DNA of 64,000 nt from Halomonas beimenensis (GTDB taxonomy: Bacteria > Pseudomonadota > Gammaproteobacteria > Pseudomonadales > Halomonadaceae): assembly GCF_002549795.1 (NCBI RefSeq), contig NZ_CP021435.1:2480001-2544000 (forward strand), given 5' to 3'. The position numbers and the translations under genes are program-made. The notes below the pieces were generated by a model. That model was not told the DNA's origin. It ran no database searches and saw only the letters and a list, made by a program, of their open reading frames with translations. Of the stretch, positions 27,162 to 35,771 are shown one piece after another; position 1 is the first letter of the stretch, and each line of letters begins with the position of its first letter.

Positions 27162-28460
27162 ATGACGACACCAACCGACATGTCGGATCTCAAGGGCGCC
27201 ATCGGCGCCCAGGTGGAGGCGACCCTCGAGGAGGTTCAGGCGCTCTACCGCCAGATTCACCAGCATCCCGAGCTGCCCTTCGAGGAGCACGAGACCAGCC
27301 AGCGACTCGCCACGGCCCTGGAGACACTGGGCTATGAGGTGACCCGCGGCGTGGGCGGCACCGGTGTGGTGGCCCTGCTGCATAACGGCGAGGGCCCCAC
27401 GGTGATGCTGCGCGGTGACATGGATGCCCTGCCCATCAAGGAGGACACGGGCGTGGACTTCGCCAGCACACGGACGGTCGAGAGCGAAGGCGGCTCGGTC
27501 CCCGTGATGCATGCCTGTGGTCACGACCTGCACAGCAGCTGCGTGGTGGGGGCCGCCGCGGTGATGGCAGGGCTCAAGGAGCACTGGTCCGGCACCCTGA
27601 TGCTGGTCTGCCAGCCCGCCGAGGAGATCTTCGGCGGGGCCAAGGCCATGCTGGACGATGGCCTCTTTGACCGCTTCGCCCGGCCGGACGTGATCCTCGG
27701 CCAGCACAACATGCCGGCGCTGGCCGGCACCATCGGCCATCGCGCCGGCAGCACCATGGCCGCCTGCACCAACCTGGCGGTGACGATCCATGGCGCCGGC
27801 GGTCATGGCTCCATGCCCGCCCAAGCCGTGGACCCGGTGGTGATCGCCGCCCACGTGGTCACCCGCCTGCAGACCATCGTCTCCCGCGAGGTGCCGCCGG
27901 AGCAGACCGTGGTCGTGACCGTCGGCAAGCTGCACGCCGGCACCCAGGCCAACATCATTCCCCATACGGCAGCACTCGAGATCAATATCCGCAGCTTCGA
28001 CAATAGCCTTCACCGGCAGGTGGTGGAGGCCATCGAGCGCATCGTGCGGGCCGAGTGCGAGGCCGGCCGCTCTCCGAAACCACCGGAGTTCCGTGTACTC
28101 AACGAGACCATCGCCCTCGACAATGACCCGGCGGCGGTGGCGCGAGTCCGCCGCGCCCATGGCGACCATTTCGGCGAGGCCAATCTCTACGACATGCCCC
28201 GCCTGAACGGCAGCGAGGACTTCCCCTTCTTCGGCAACGCCGAGGCGGGTGGCTTCGGTGGCGAGGATATTCCCTACGTCTACTGGTTCATCGGATCGAC
28301 CCTCGAGGAGCGCTGGGAGGCCACCCCGGGCAAGAGCGTCTCCGAGAAGATGCGCCACCTCGAGATGCCGCACTCGCCCTACTACTTCCCCGGCAACTCC
28401 GTGACCCTGCGCACCGGCATCGAGGCCATGGCGGCCGGGGCGCTCGCCTACCTGATCTGA
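27162..28460 (+). CDS. M20-family amidohydrolase (hippurate hydrolase/aminoacylase type)
   Basis: From the ATG at 27162, which has GGAG six bases upstream, the product has 432 residues. It shows the M20D features: HQHPELPFEEHETS, the metal-site motifs LRGDMDALPIKE and HACGHDLHSS, the catalytic glutamate pair in CQPAEEIFGGAK, and a dimerisation domain around HGAGGHGSMPAQAVDPV. These cytoplasmic two-metal enzymes hydrolyse N-acyl amino acids such as hippurate or indole-amino acid conjugates. An ATG at 27150 is possible but less well spaced. Confidence 0.93.
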   Translation: MTTPTDMSDLKGAIGAQVEATLEEVQALYRQIHQHPELPFEEHETSQRLATALETLGYEVTRGVGGTGVVALLHNGEGPTVMLRGDMDALPIKEDTGVDFASTRTVESEGGSVPVMHACGHDLHSSCVVGAAAVMAGLKEHWSGTLMLVCQPAEEIFGGAKAMLDDGLFDRFARPDVILGQHNMPALAGTIGHRAGSTMAACTNLAVTIHGAGGHGSMPAQAVDPVVIAAHVVTRLQTIVSREVPPEQTVVVTVGKLHAGTQANIIPHTAALEINIRSFDNSLHRQVVEAIERIVRAECEAGRSPKPPEFRVLNETIALDNDPAAVARVRRAHGDHFGEANLYDMPRLNGSEDFPFFGNAEAGGFGGEDIPYVYWFIGSTLEERWEATPGKSVSEKMRHLEMPHSPYYFPGNSVTLRTGIEAMAAGALAYLI

Positions 28461-28486
28461 CGTCGCTTTCGCCCTCTGCATCGCTC

Positions 28487-28513
28487 GCGGTCCTCCCCCA
28501 GGGGGAGGACCGC
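28487..28513. repeat. 13-bp-arm palindrome downstream of the amidohydrolase
   Basis: Arms GCGGTCCTCCCCC (28487-28499) and its exact complement (28501-28513) are separated by one base. It lies 27 bp after the amidohydrolase stop. No T-run follows, so it is a very stable RNA stem or a DNA palindrome rather than a textbook terminator. Confidence 0.8.
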
Positions 28514-28842
28514 CAACGTGCGCCCACGGGAAATGCCGACACGATCAAGCCTTGAGAGCTCGAACTTTCACCTTGCGTGGGCTCGATCAAGGAAACATCA
28601 TCGTCGATGGTATTGCTGACCCGAATGCTCTCCGCCGAGTGGGTGAGCGTGTCGCCTGATATATGATACTCCAGCTGGCGGATCGTCTTACGGTCGGTCA
28701 GGTAAGGGGCGAGCGAAGATCACAGGAAATGCGAGAGCGCGGAGAGGAAAGCAGGCCAGAGGCATCTTACATCCTAGAAGGAGCTATGGAAGCCAGGCAC
28801 TAGGTGGGGATCAAAGTGTGGGTTAAATAAGAACAGATAAAG

Positions 28843-28870
28843 AAAAAGCCGCTGATCTCAGCGGCTTTTT
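28843..28870. terminator. Intrinsic bidirectional terminator
   Basis: Arms AAAAAGCCGCTGA (28843-28855) and TCAGCGGCTTTTT (28858-28870) are perfect complements with a 2-nt spacer. The GC-rich stem is followed by T-runs in both directions. Confidence 0.85.
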
Positions 28871-28880
28871 CGATATTATG

Positions 28881-28894
28881 TGGCGGAGGGGGAG
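28881..28894. other. Candidate attachment core (tRNA acceptor-like)
   Basis: TGGCGGAGGGGGAG reads in complement as CTCCCCCTCCGCCA, like the 3' acceptor end of a serine tRNA including CCA. P4-type integrases commonly use tRNA 3' ends, and the integrase gene starts 191 bp further on. No second copy was found by eye, so this is only a candidate. A local inverted repeat (GGCGGA/TCCGCC) overlaps it. Confidence 0.35.
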
Positions 28895-29084
28895 TCCGCC
28901 TACTTATAATACAGGCAAGTCCAACCCAATCCATTTACTCATTGTTTTAACTATATTTTTTTGACATTTCCGTCCAAGAGAATCCAAAGCTGTATCGTCG
29001 ATTGCAGAATCTAAGTATGGGCTGGAGTATGGGCTAGGTTATGGTACGCTGATCCCTCCGACAACAAGGAGGCAGGAGGCGGCC

Positions 29085-30275
29085 ATGGGCAAGCTCACCA
29101 CACGCGGGGTGCAAAAGCTGGTCAGGGAGGCCAAGCCCGGATTGACCAACGATGGCGAAGGCTTGTACCTCAAGATCGGCAAGAAAGGGGGAGCAAGCTG
29201 GATCTATCGGTTCCGGCGCAATGGCAAGCTTCGCGACATGGGCCTTGGTAGCTATTCGGACGTCAGCCTTGCTGAGGCGCGTGATCGTGCCGGCAAGAAC
29301 CGTAGCCTGGTCAAGGAGGGCCTTGACCCTCTTGAGGCAAAGGTAGAGGAAGAGCAAGCAGACGAGACGACTCCTACCTTCACCAGCTGTGCCGCTCGCT
29401 ACATAAAATCTCACCGCCGTAGCTGGCGGAACGCCAAGCACGCGCGGCAGTGGGTCAGCACGCTCAAGGCGTATGCCCGACCGGTGATCGGTTCCATGCC
29501 GGTCGATGAGGTCACCACCCAGGACGTCCTGAAGATCCTGTCGCCGATCTGGACCAACAAGACCGAAACGGCCAAGCGCGTTCAAGGCCGCATTGAGAAC
29601 GTTCTCGACTACGCCGCAGCGCACAGCTACCGGGACCCCGTAAACCCTGCCCGCTGGCGTGGTCACCTCGACAAGCTGCTGGCCAAGCCGGCAAGGGTAA
29701 AAAAGGTGACTCACCACCCTGCCATGCCCTACGACGATGTCGCTGCCTTCATGGCCGAGCTTCAGGGCTATACCAGCCTCTCCTCCAAGGCACTGCAGTT
29801 CCTGATCTTCACAGCTACGCGCACTTCAGAGGTCCTGCGCGCTGATTGGCTGGAGATCGACCTCGACAATGAAACCTGGACGATCCCAGCTGACCGGATG
29901 AAGGCACGCCGCGAACACCGTGTGCCACTGTCACGGCAAGCAGTGGAGCTGTTGGCCCAGCTGCCGAAGGTACAGGGCAATACACACGTATTCCCCGGCG
30001 CTCGTCATGGTCGCCCCCTCTCCAACATGGCCATGCTGCAGCTGATGCGCGGCATGGGGTATGGCGTCGGTGGCGAGCGTGGCGACTACGTACCCCACGG
30101 CTTCCGCTCGAGCTTTCGCGACTGGACGGGGGAAGTCACCAGCTATCCGCGGGATGTCGCCGAAATGGCTCTCGCTCACACCATCGAGAACAAGGTGGAA
30201 GCCGCCTACCGCCGTGGCGACCTTTTCGAGAAGCGGCGGGCGATGATGCAGGAGTGGGCTGACTACATTGCCTGA
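29085..30275 (+). CDS. int: P4-type tyrosine integrase
   Basis: This 396-residue protein has an N-terminal DUF4102-type arm-binding domain (KPGLTNDGEGLYLKIGKKGG), a central SAM-like core-binding domain and a C-terminal catalytic domain. That domain has the first arginine in TATRTSEVL, the H-x-x-R box in HGFRSSFRDW, the second histidine in ALAHTIENKVEAAY and the nucleophilic tyrosine at 375. It is complete. It points rightward into the island and marks its left end. Confidence 0.93.
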   Translation: MGKLTTRGVQKLVREAKPGLTNDGEGLYLKIGKKGGASWIYRFRRNGKLRDMGLGSYSDVSLAEARDRAGKNRSLVKEGLDPLEAKVEEEQADETTPTFTSCAARYIKSHRRSWRNAKHARQWVSTLKAYARPVIGSMPVDEVTTQDVLKILSPIWTNKTETAKRVQGRIENVLDYAAAHSYRDPVNPARWRGHLDKLLAKPARVKKVTHHPAMPYDDVAAFMAELQGYTSLSSKALQFLIFTATRTSEVLRADWLEIDLDNETWTIPADRMKARREHRVPLSRQAVELLAQLPKVQGNTHVFPGARHGRPLSNMAMLQLMRGMGYGVGGERGDYVPHGFRSSFRDWTGEVTSYPRDVAEMALAHTIENKVEAAYRRGDLFEKRRAMMQEWADYIA

Positions 30276-30416
30276 GCTGCCTATGCCTGCACCATGACCC
30301 GTTGCGAACCAGAGACAGCGCTGAGCGCAAGAGCAAATCCAGCGTGACGGTCACTATCCCCATGGAATCCTTGATACCATGTCGGCCTCACAAATCTTCG
30401 CATCGTAGGTGGAGCA

Positions 30417-31487
30417 ATGCCGCAAGCCCCCGAGATCTTCAAACGCAGCCTCGACGACATCCATCTCGATGGGCTGCCGCCGCGAGATGACCCGGGCTTT
30501 GAGGATGCCGTCCTGCAGAGCATTACCTTACAGTACGCGGCCAAGGGCTACACAGCTGCGATCGTCATCCAGGACGGGCATGTCCGCGGGGTGGCGGTCC
30601 CGCAGGAGGGCGTCGAACCCAAGCAGTACATCTTGGGTCTGCTTGAGCACCGCTTCCTCGAGGATGCGCTGCCGGCGCTCGAAGTCATGGCCGAGATGAC
30701 CGACGACCCTGAGATTCTCTACAACTACGGTGTCTGCCTCTCGGAGATGGGCCGGGTTGAGGAATCGATCTCGCCGCTGCAGGCCTGCGTCGAGGCAGAG
30801 CCGGACTATGCCCACGCCCATGCGGCCCTGGGCTTCTCCTACGTAAAGCTCGGCGAGCTGGACAAAGCGGAAACCACCCTGCGTAACGCCGCGGAGAAGC
30901 TGCCCGATGACCTTTGGGTCAATCGGAACTTGGCAGGCCTGCTGGCCAAGCGTGGCAAGCACGAAGAGGCCAAACCGTTCTTCGAACGCGCCCTGGCGGC
31001 CAACCCCAAGGATATCGGCACTCTGTACGGCCTGGCGCTGAACCTGGAGGAGCTTGGCCCGCAGAATCACGAACAGGCCATCGGCATCTACCAGCGCATC
31101 ATCGAGCTAGAGCCGAACTCCCCCATCACCACCGAGGCCAAGAAGGCGCTGAGCCGCCTCGCCCAGGGCACCATGAAAGAAAAGGCCGACGGTGGCCTGC
31201 GCATGGATGCGGTGATGTACATGACCGGCGCCTTCGAGACCTTCGAGAACATGGAGCAGCAGGAGCTTGCCAAGGTGGTATTCGAGATCGCCAAGCTCGG
31301 CGAGAGCGGCCTGTCGATCAACGACCCGGACAAGCGCTACACGCTCAAGAGCCTGGACGGCGACTTCTCCGGTCTGCAGCTGCTGTCGATGATGCACGTC
31401 GGCCTGAAGCAGATCGATCCCTCGCTGGACTCGCAGTCCGGACTAGACGCCGAATACGACGCCGCCAAGCGGATGGCTGGCAAGTAA
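30417..31487 (+). CDS. Tetratricopeptide-repeat protein
   Basis: This 356-residue soluble protein contains about five TPR motifs between residues 95 and 245 (for example DPEILYNYGVCLSEMGRVEESISPLQACVEAEPDY). N- and C-terminal regions are not recognised. TPRs scaffold protein contacts. GGTGGAG precedes the ATG. It lies between the integrase and the defence operon on the opposite strand and has the high GC of the chromosome; whether it belongs to the island cargo is unclear. Confidence 0.8.
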   Translation: MPQAPEIFKRSLDDIHLDGLPPRDDPGFEDAVLQSITLQYAAKGYTAAIVIQDGHVRGVAVPQEGVEPKQYILGLLEHRFLEDALPALEVMAEMTDDPEILYNYGVCLSEMGRVEESISPLQACVEAEPDYAHAHAALGFSYVKLGELDKAETTLRNAAEKLPDDLWVNRNLAGLLAKRGKHEEAKPFFERALAANPKDIGTLYGLALNLEELGPQNHEQAIGIYQRIIELEPNSPITTEAKKALSRLAQGTMKEKADGGLRMDAVMYMTGAFETFENMEQQELAKVVFEIAKLGESGLSINDPDKRYTLKSLDGDFSGLQLLSMMHVGLKQIDPSLDSQSGLDAEYDAAKRMAGK

Positions 31488-31508
31488 GCTGCCACCCTGG
31501 CCGGGAGC

Positions 31509-31742
31509 TCACCGCTCCCGGCTGCTTCCCAGGATCTGGTGCCGCGCCCCCGCCAAGTGTGTGCCACAGCAAGCGCAGGGTCTCGAGGAGAACTCGTTAT
31601 CTCTGTCGCTAGTGCCGACTTCCTCACGCTGGATCTCGGCGATAGCCCCGCGAATCTCACGCTCCCGGGCCTCGGCCTCCCCCTCGTCCGGCGAATAGTC
31701 GAGCCCACTGGCATCGTCGTTGGCGATGCTCACCAACACCAC
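31509..31742 (-). CDS. Small CxCCG putative zinc-binding protein, possibly truncated
   Basis: The 77-residue frame has an acidic middle (SPDEGEAEAREREIRGAIAE) and ends with RPCACCGTHLAGARHQI. Such a C-x-C-C-G motif followed by LAG-x-R is seen at the end of small proteins of plasmids and integrative elements. Only GTG starts are available and no strong ribosome site is seen, so it may be a 5'-truncated remnant. Function unknown. Confidence 0.4.
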   Translation of the reverse strand: MVLVSIANDDASGLDYSPDEGEAEAREREIRGAIAEIQREEVGTSDRDNEFSSRPCACCGTHLAGARHQILGSSRER

Positions 31743-31804
31743 TCACAGCGTGTAAGTCTGGAGCCATGAGAATAGGTAGCACCACATCGCTATGATTCCC
31801 AGAC

Positions 31805-32200
31805 TCATTTATTAATAAAAATAGTTGACGCCGGGGAACTAAAAGCGGACTTCATCACGATCTCTTTAGTTTCGTCCACAGTTCGATGCTCCAGTACCCT
31901 TAGCCAATTCACAAAAACCATGACCAACTCATCACCATCTACTTTACGCAAAGCGTCAAAAGTGTAAGACAGTAGAATCACATCAAGAAAGACCCCAATT
32001 GCATTTTCTCTTGATTCTTCACTACCCTTAATTTTATAATTTCCTTTATTAATGTGAACACGGAGCTTCTTCGCCAGCTCTTCCCTACCATCATCACCTC
32101 TTATCCCAACCACTTTGTCTTGACTTTCCTCATCCTCAAAAAAACCATCAGCAATATTTGATAAGTTACTACATATTTGGCGAACTGAAAGATCGCACAA
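31805..32200 (-). CDS. Unknown AT-rich gene
   Basis: This 131-residue soluble protein of unknown family contains LRVHINKGNYKIKGSEESRE and a hydrophobic helix, GVFLDVILLSYTF. It overlaps the upstream gene by about 32 bp, suggesting an operon pair. Base composition is far more AT-rich than the defence operon, so it has a different origin. I make no functional call. Confidence 0.55.
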   Translation of the reverse strand: MCDLSVRQICSNLSNIADGFFEDEESQDKVVGIRGDDGREELAKKLRVHINKGNYKIKGSEESRENAIGVFLDVILLSYTFDALRKVDGDELVMVFVNWLRVLEHRTVDETKEIVMKSAFSSPASTIFINK

Positions 32201-32780
32201 ACTTGCCCCCCCTCATCTTCCACTCTAGAAAATTATCGCTCCCCACTGATTTCGAAACAAACAACTTACTCTCACTCTTTAACGGCTCGACTCTTATCTC
32301 ATTATTCTCATGCTCAAGAATAATCACATGATCTTTCTTTTTTACACTGCGCTTCCAGCCAAAGCTGTTAGGGAAAAACCCTTTTACCATATCTCTCGAA
32401 CAAGAAAGCCTTTTCCTGTAATCACTTACAATCTCACCAAAATCTTCCAAACACTCACAGGCAAGATAGTGCTCAGAGAGAGGTTTTGAAGAGTTGATAG
32501 CAGTTATTATCACGGTTTTTTTGCACGTTCTAAAAACAAGACAAGGAAGCTCTTTTATTCTAAAAACGCTACCACTTTTCCTACACCTCTCAGCATATTC
32601 TTTCGCAGATTTCAAAGAAGTATGCATGCTCTTTTTCGAGTACTGACTCACCCATGTCGAATGCCACGCATTCCTTCCCTCAACGACATGATAAACAACA
32701 CCACACTGGATTTTATTGACACCCGCGACATCATCACCAACGTATTCTTTAAGAACACGGTTTCTTACACTCTTAGACAT
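32169..32780 (-). CDS. Unknown AT-rich gene
   Basis: Starting at the ATG at 32780, which follows a GGGG run, the product has 203 residues (MSKSVRNRVLKEYVGDD...). It is basic and contains several cysteines (CLVFRTCKKT, YLACECLEDFG). No family is recognised. An ATG at 32807 is also possible. It sits just downstream of the end of DUF499 on the same strand but is compositionally unlike it, so it is probably not part of the operon. Confidence 0.55.
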   Translation of the reverse strand: MSKSVRNRVLKEYVGDDVAGVNKIQCGVVYHVVEGRNAWHSTWVSQYSKKSMHTSLKSAKEYAERCRKSGSVFRIKELPCLVFRTCKKTVIITAINSSKPLSEHYLACECLEDFGEIVSDYRKRLSCSRDMVKGFFPNSFGWKRSVKKKDHVIILEHENNEIRVEPLKSESKLFVSKSVGSDNFLEWKMRGGKFVRSFSSPNM

Positions 32781-32897
32781 TCCGGCCCCATACTGAAAAC
32801 ATAGCAAAACCGACCAGGGATTTTTCCTTATAACTCATCAGCCTTATAAGAGTGCGCCCAGAAAGTGGAAGTTCACTTTCTGGGCATTCATATCCGG

Positions 32898-35771
32898 CTA
32901 CTCCCCCTCAAACTCCGAGCTGCTAAACTTCAGCACGTTGCAGTTCTCCTTGATGGTCCGCTGCAGCGCCTCATCGAAGCCATCGGCACTGGTGGCCTCG
33001 ATTTCCACGGAGATCTTCACCTCGACGCCGCTGCGCAGGGTGAACTGCTCCACGATCTCGTCGACCAACGTGGCGAAGTCCATCTTCGCCTTGAGAGGGT
33101 CCAGGTCTACGTTGCCGTAGAAGTGCTTCTTGATTGCATTAGCAACTTCTGCCTGATCGGAAGAACCGCCAGCCAGCCCTCCGCCCATCGGCACGGTGGG
33201 TCCAGAGGAGCCTGTTGTGCTCGGGGCCCCCTCTCCAATGGATGCAGGTGCAGGTTGATCACCGCTGCGCTCATCCTGCTCTCGGGCACGTTGAGCAGCC
33301 TCCGCGGCCAGCTTGTCACGGTAGGCTTTAGCAGCTTCACGCTCGATGATGAGCGCCTCGCTATCCAAGCCGCCGATGCTGCCCTGGCCAAAGGCGAAAC
33401 CAAGATAGGTATCCCCTTCCTTGCCGGAGGCGTAACCGAAGAAGTCCTCCGAGGCGACGCCCTGGTGCATAGCGTTCTTGAACACCTCGTCGTTCACCAG
33501 GCGCGGCAGGTAGAGGTAGTGGCAGCTGTCCTGCCAGACCTTGAGGGCGCTGACCTCGGTCACACCATCCTTGAAATACCACTGCTTGAGGATGTTGCGC
33601 AGAAAGATTGGCGACCATTCGTAGATCAGCCACTCCTCCTCGCGCAGCTTGTTCTCGATGGTCTCGACCAGGTTGGGGGTGGTGGTGGAAATCTGCACCA
33701 CTTCCCACTCCAGTGTGGGCTTGCCCCTGACGAACTCCTCGACCGGCGCCATCAGCCACTTGTAGGTCTCACGTATAAGCTGAGACAGCGAGGATTCCGC
33801 GGCTTCGCGACTCTGCTTGGCCTGGCGCAGATGGACGAGATCCTGGTTGAGGGTGCCGTTATCGATGTCCTCGACGATCGATTTCCAAGCCAGAAAGGTA
33901 CGCCCCTGATCCTTAAGGCGACTAACCACGTCGAAGTCGGCTGCTAGGAAGATCAGTCGGTTCTGCTTCTGTCGCGGCTGCTCGCCGCGCTTGCGCAGAA
34001 TCTCTTCGGCCACCTTGTAGGCCTGATTGGCTTCAGTGCGGCTATAGGCGGCGTCGGTGGGCAATACCACTAACCGGGGCCCTGAACCATATTCGTCTGG
34101 CACATCGCCCGATTGAGTGAAGACATGTATGCCGGAAAAGTGGTGCTGACGCCCCATCCGCTGGGTAGTGCGCTCTTTGAGCAGAGGTATCAGCGCATCG
34201 CGCTCGCTGATGTTCTGCTTGCGGCTCTCCATCTCACGACGCAGGTTGGGCTTGGTATCGAACCAGAAGCGATCTTGCTCGGAGTAGAGGTAGTGGAGAC
34301 GGTCACGCAAGCGCTTGAGCACATCCTCGAAAACGCCTAGCGACTGACCAGGCTGAACGGTACCCAGCAGGATGCGCTCCTGCTTGATGCCCCGGGCCGC
34401 CTGGACGCTACTGGAAGCGGCGCTGCCCAGGAAGATGGTGCGGGCAGCACGCCGCGCCGCCTGCACACCGCCGAACAGGGCGACATGGCTATCCAGGTCG
34501 AGAGCCGCGGAGCGCGGCCCATCGATCTCACGCTCGATCACCGGCTGCCAGCCCTGAGGCAGGTAGTGAATGCTCTTGTCGCGAACGCTGCTGTCTTCTA
34601 GCGGCAGTGACCCCGGCATGATCAAGGCGTCGCGGTTGCCCGAGACCCACAGCTGGTGAATCACGATCGCCATGTACTGCAGTACGCCGCGGGTGCGCTG
34701 GAATTTGTCCAGCGTCGACCAGTCTTCGTAGAGACGGTCGAACACCTCTGGGTGGATCGGGTAGGAGCTACAGAGGCGCTCGAAGTACTCGTTGGACTGC
34801 GTTTCGGTGGGAAACTTCTGGGCATGCTGTCGGTAGAAATCCGAAAACTGGCGGCAGATACCCTCTACCTCAGCACGATCGCCGGCGTTCTCGAACAAGC
34901 GACGGCGAACGATCTCGAAGGCTTCTTCGGCTCCGACAGGCTTCCACACCGACTCCACGCGTCCGAAATACTTCTCCAGCGCGGTGAGTGTCTGCTGGCC
35001 CATGGTGCCGCCCACTTCCAGCTCCGACTCCGGCAGCGATGCCAGCAGTATGGCGTTGGGTACCGCCTTCATTGCCTCGGTGAGTGCCTGAATGAAGCTG
35101 AAGTTACTGTCGTAGGTACCCGCCGGGTAGGACTTCCCCAGCTCGAATTGGCGAATGTAGGCCAGCAGCTCGTCAACCAGGATGACGCAGGGCGCGGCCT
35201 TCTCAAGCAGCTCCACCAGCACCTGCTTGCCGGGCGAGGTGCCTTGCTCATGGGAGTCCTTGACCATGGCCAGCCCCTCATCGCCTAGCAGCTGCCAGGC
35301 GAGCTCTCCCCATAGCGTGGAGACCTTCTGCCCTTCCTTCTTCACCGACTGCTGGCTCGGTGCCATGTTGATGCCATCGATCACCGCCACGCGAGCGCTC
35401 GGCAGCTCGCTGACACCGGCTTCGTCCAGTACCGGCGGTACGCCATGCAGCTTATCGGTGGTGATCTTGCGCGAAGCGAGATGATAGACCGCCAACATGG
35501 TGTGGGTCTTGCCCCCACCGAAGGCCGTCTGCAGCTGAATGACCGGATCACCGCCTTGACCAGCGAGCCGTTGAGCTACCGAGATCAGCAGCAGCCGCAT
35601 GCCCTCGGTGATGTAAGTGCGTGAGAAGAACTTCTCGGCGTCCTGGTACTCCTCGGGGGCAGTTCCAGTCGCCACCTGGGTGATGTCAGCCGCGAATTCC
35701 GACTGCTTGAAGGTGCCTCCCAGCACATCCTTGTGTGGCGTAGCGATGTCTCGCCAGGCTTTCAGTGACAT
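32898..35771 (-). CDS. DUF499-family large ATPase (BrxC/PglY-like), last gene of the defence operon
   Basis: This 957-residue P-loop protein opens with the DUF499 pattern. Walker A is TAFGGGKTH (K88) and Walker B is [10 protein letters not shown] (D200/E201). The C-terminus has a Ser/Gly/Pro-rich linker and a short domain. DUF499 proteins are relatives of the BREX ATPase BrxC/PglY and co-occur with DUF1156 methyltransferases in phage-defence islands (family knowledge). The start overlaps the DUF2357 stop by one base, so expression is coupled. I infer an ATP-dependent component acting with the methyltransferase and helicase. Confidence 0.9.
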   Translation of the reverse strand: MSLKAWRDIATPHKDVLGGTFKQSEFAADITQVATGTAPEEYQDAEKFFSRTYITEGMRLLLISVAQRLAGQGGDPVIQLQTAFGGGKTHTMLAVYHLASRKITTDKLHGVPPVLDEAGVSELPSARVAVIDGINMAPSQQSVKKEGQKVSTLWGELAWQLLGDEGLAMVKDSHEQGTSPGKQVLVELLEKAAPCVILVDELLAYIRQFELGKSYPAGTYDSNFSFIQALTEAMKAVPNAILLASLPESELEVGGTMGQQTLTALEKYFGRVESVWKPVGAEEAFEIVRRRLFENAGDRAEVEGICRQFSDFYRQHAQKFPTETQSNEYFERLCSSYPIHPEVFDRLYEDWSTLDKFQRTRGVLQYMAIVIHQLWVSGNRDALIMPGSLPLEDSSVRDKSIHYLPQGWQPVIEREIDGPRSAALDLDSHVALFGGVQAARRAARTIFLGSAASSSVQAARGIKQERILLGTVQPGQSLGVFEDVLKRLRDRLHYLYSEQDRFWFDTKPNLRREMESRKQNISERDALIPLLKERTTQRMGRQHHFSGIHVFTQSGDVPDEYGSGPRLVVLPTDAAYSRTEANQAYKVAEEILRKRGEQPRQKQNRLIFLAADFDVVSRLKDQGRTFLAWKSIVEDIDNGTLNQDLVHLRQAKQSREAAESSLSQLIRETYKWLMAPVEEFVRGKPTLEWEVVQISTTTPNLVETIENKLREEEWLIYEWSPIFLRNILKQWYFKDGVTEVSALKVWQDSCHYLYLPRLVNDEVFKNAMHQGVASEDFFGYASGKEGDTYLGFAFGQGSIGGLDSEALIIEREAAKAYRDKLAAEAAQRAREQDERSGDQPAPASIGEGAPSTTGSSGPTVPMGGGLAGGSSDQAEVANAIKKHFYGNVDLDPLKAKMDFATLVDEIVEQFTLRSGVEVKISVEIEATSADGFDEALQRTIKENCNVLKFSSSEFEGE

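Larger units (their letters stand above)
28461..29084. other. Intergenic region at the left edge of the genomic island
   Basis: This 624-bp region contains a near-perfect palindrome (28487-28513), an intrinsic terminator (28843-28870) and a tRNA-acceptor-like sequence (28881-28894) next to the integrase. The part after 28840 is AT-rich compared with the upstream chromosome, so the island border probably lies in it. No gene is seen. Confidence 0.6.

Noticed and set aside
27018..28481. Long antisense frame opposite the amidohydrolase
   Set aside because: It mirrors a GC-rich gene with clear M20 motifs and shows no protein family of its own; it is a composition artefact.
28487..28513. Intrinsic terminator
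   Set aside because: The stem is very stable but no T-run follows on either side.
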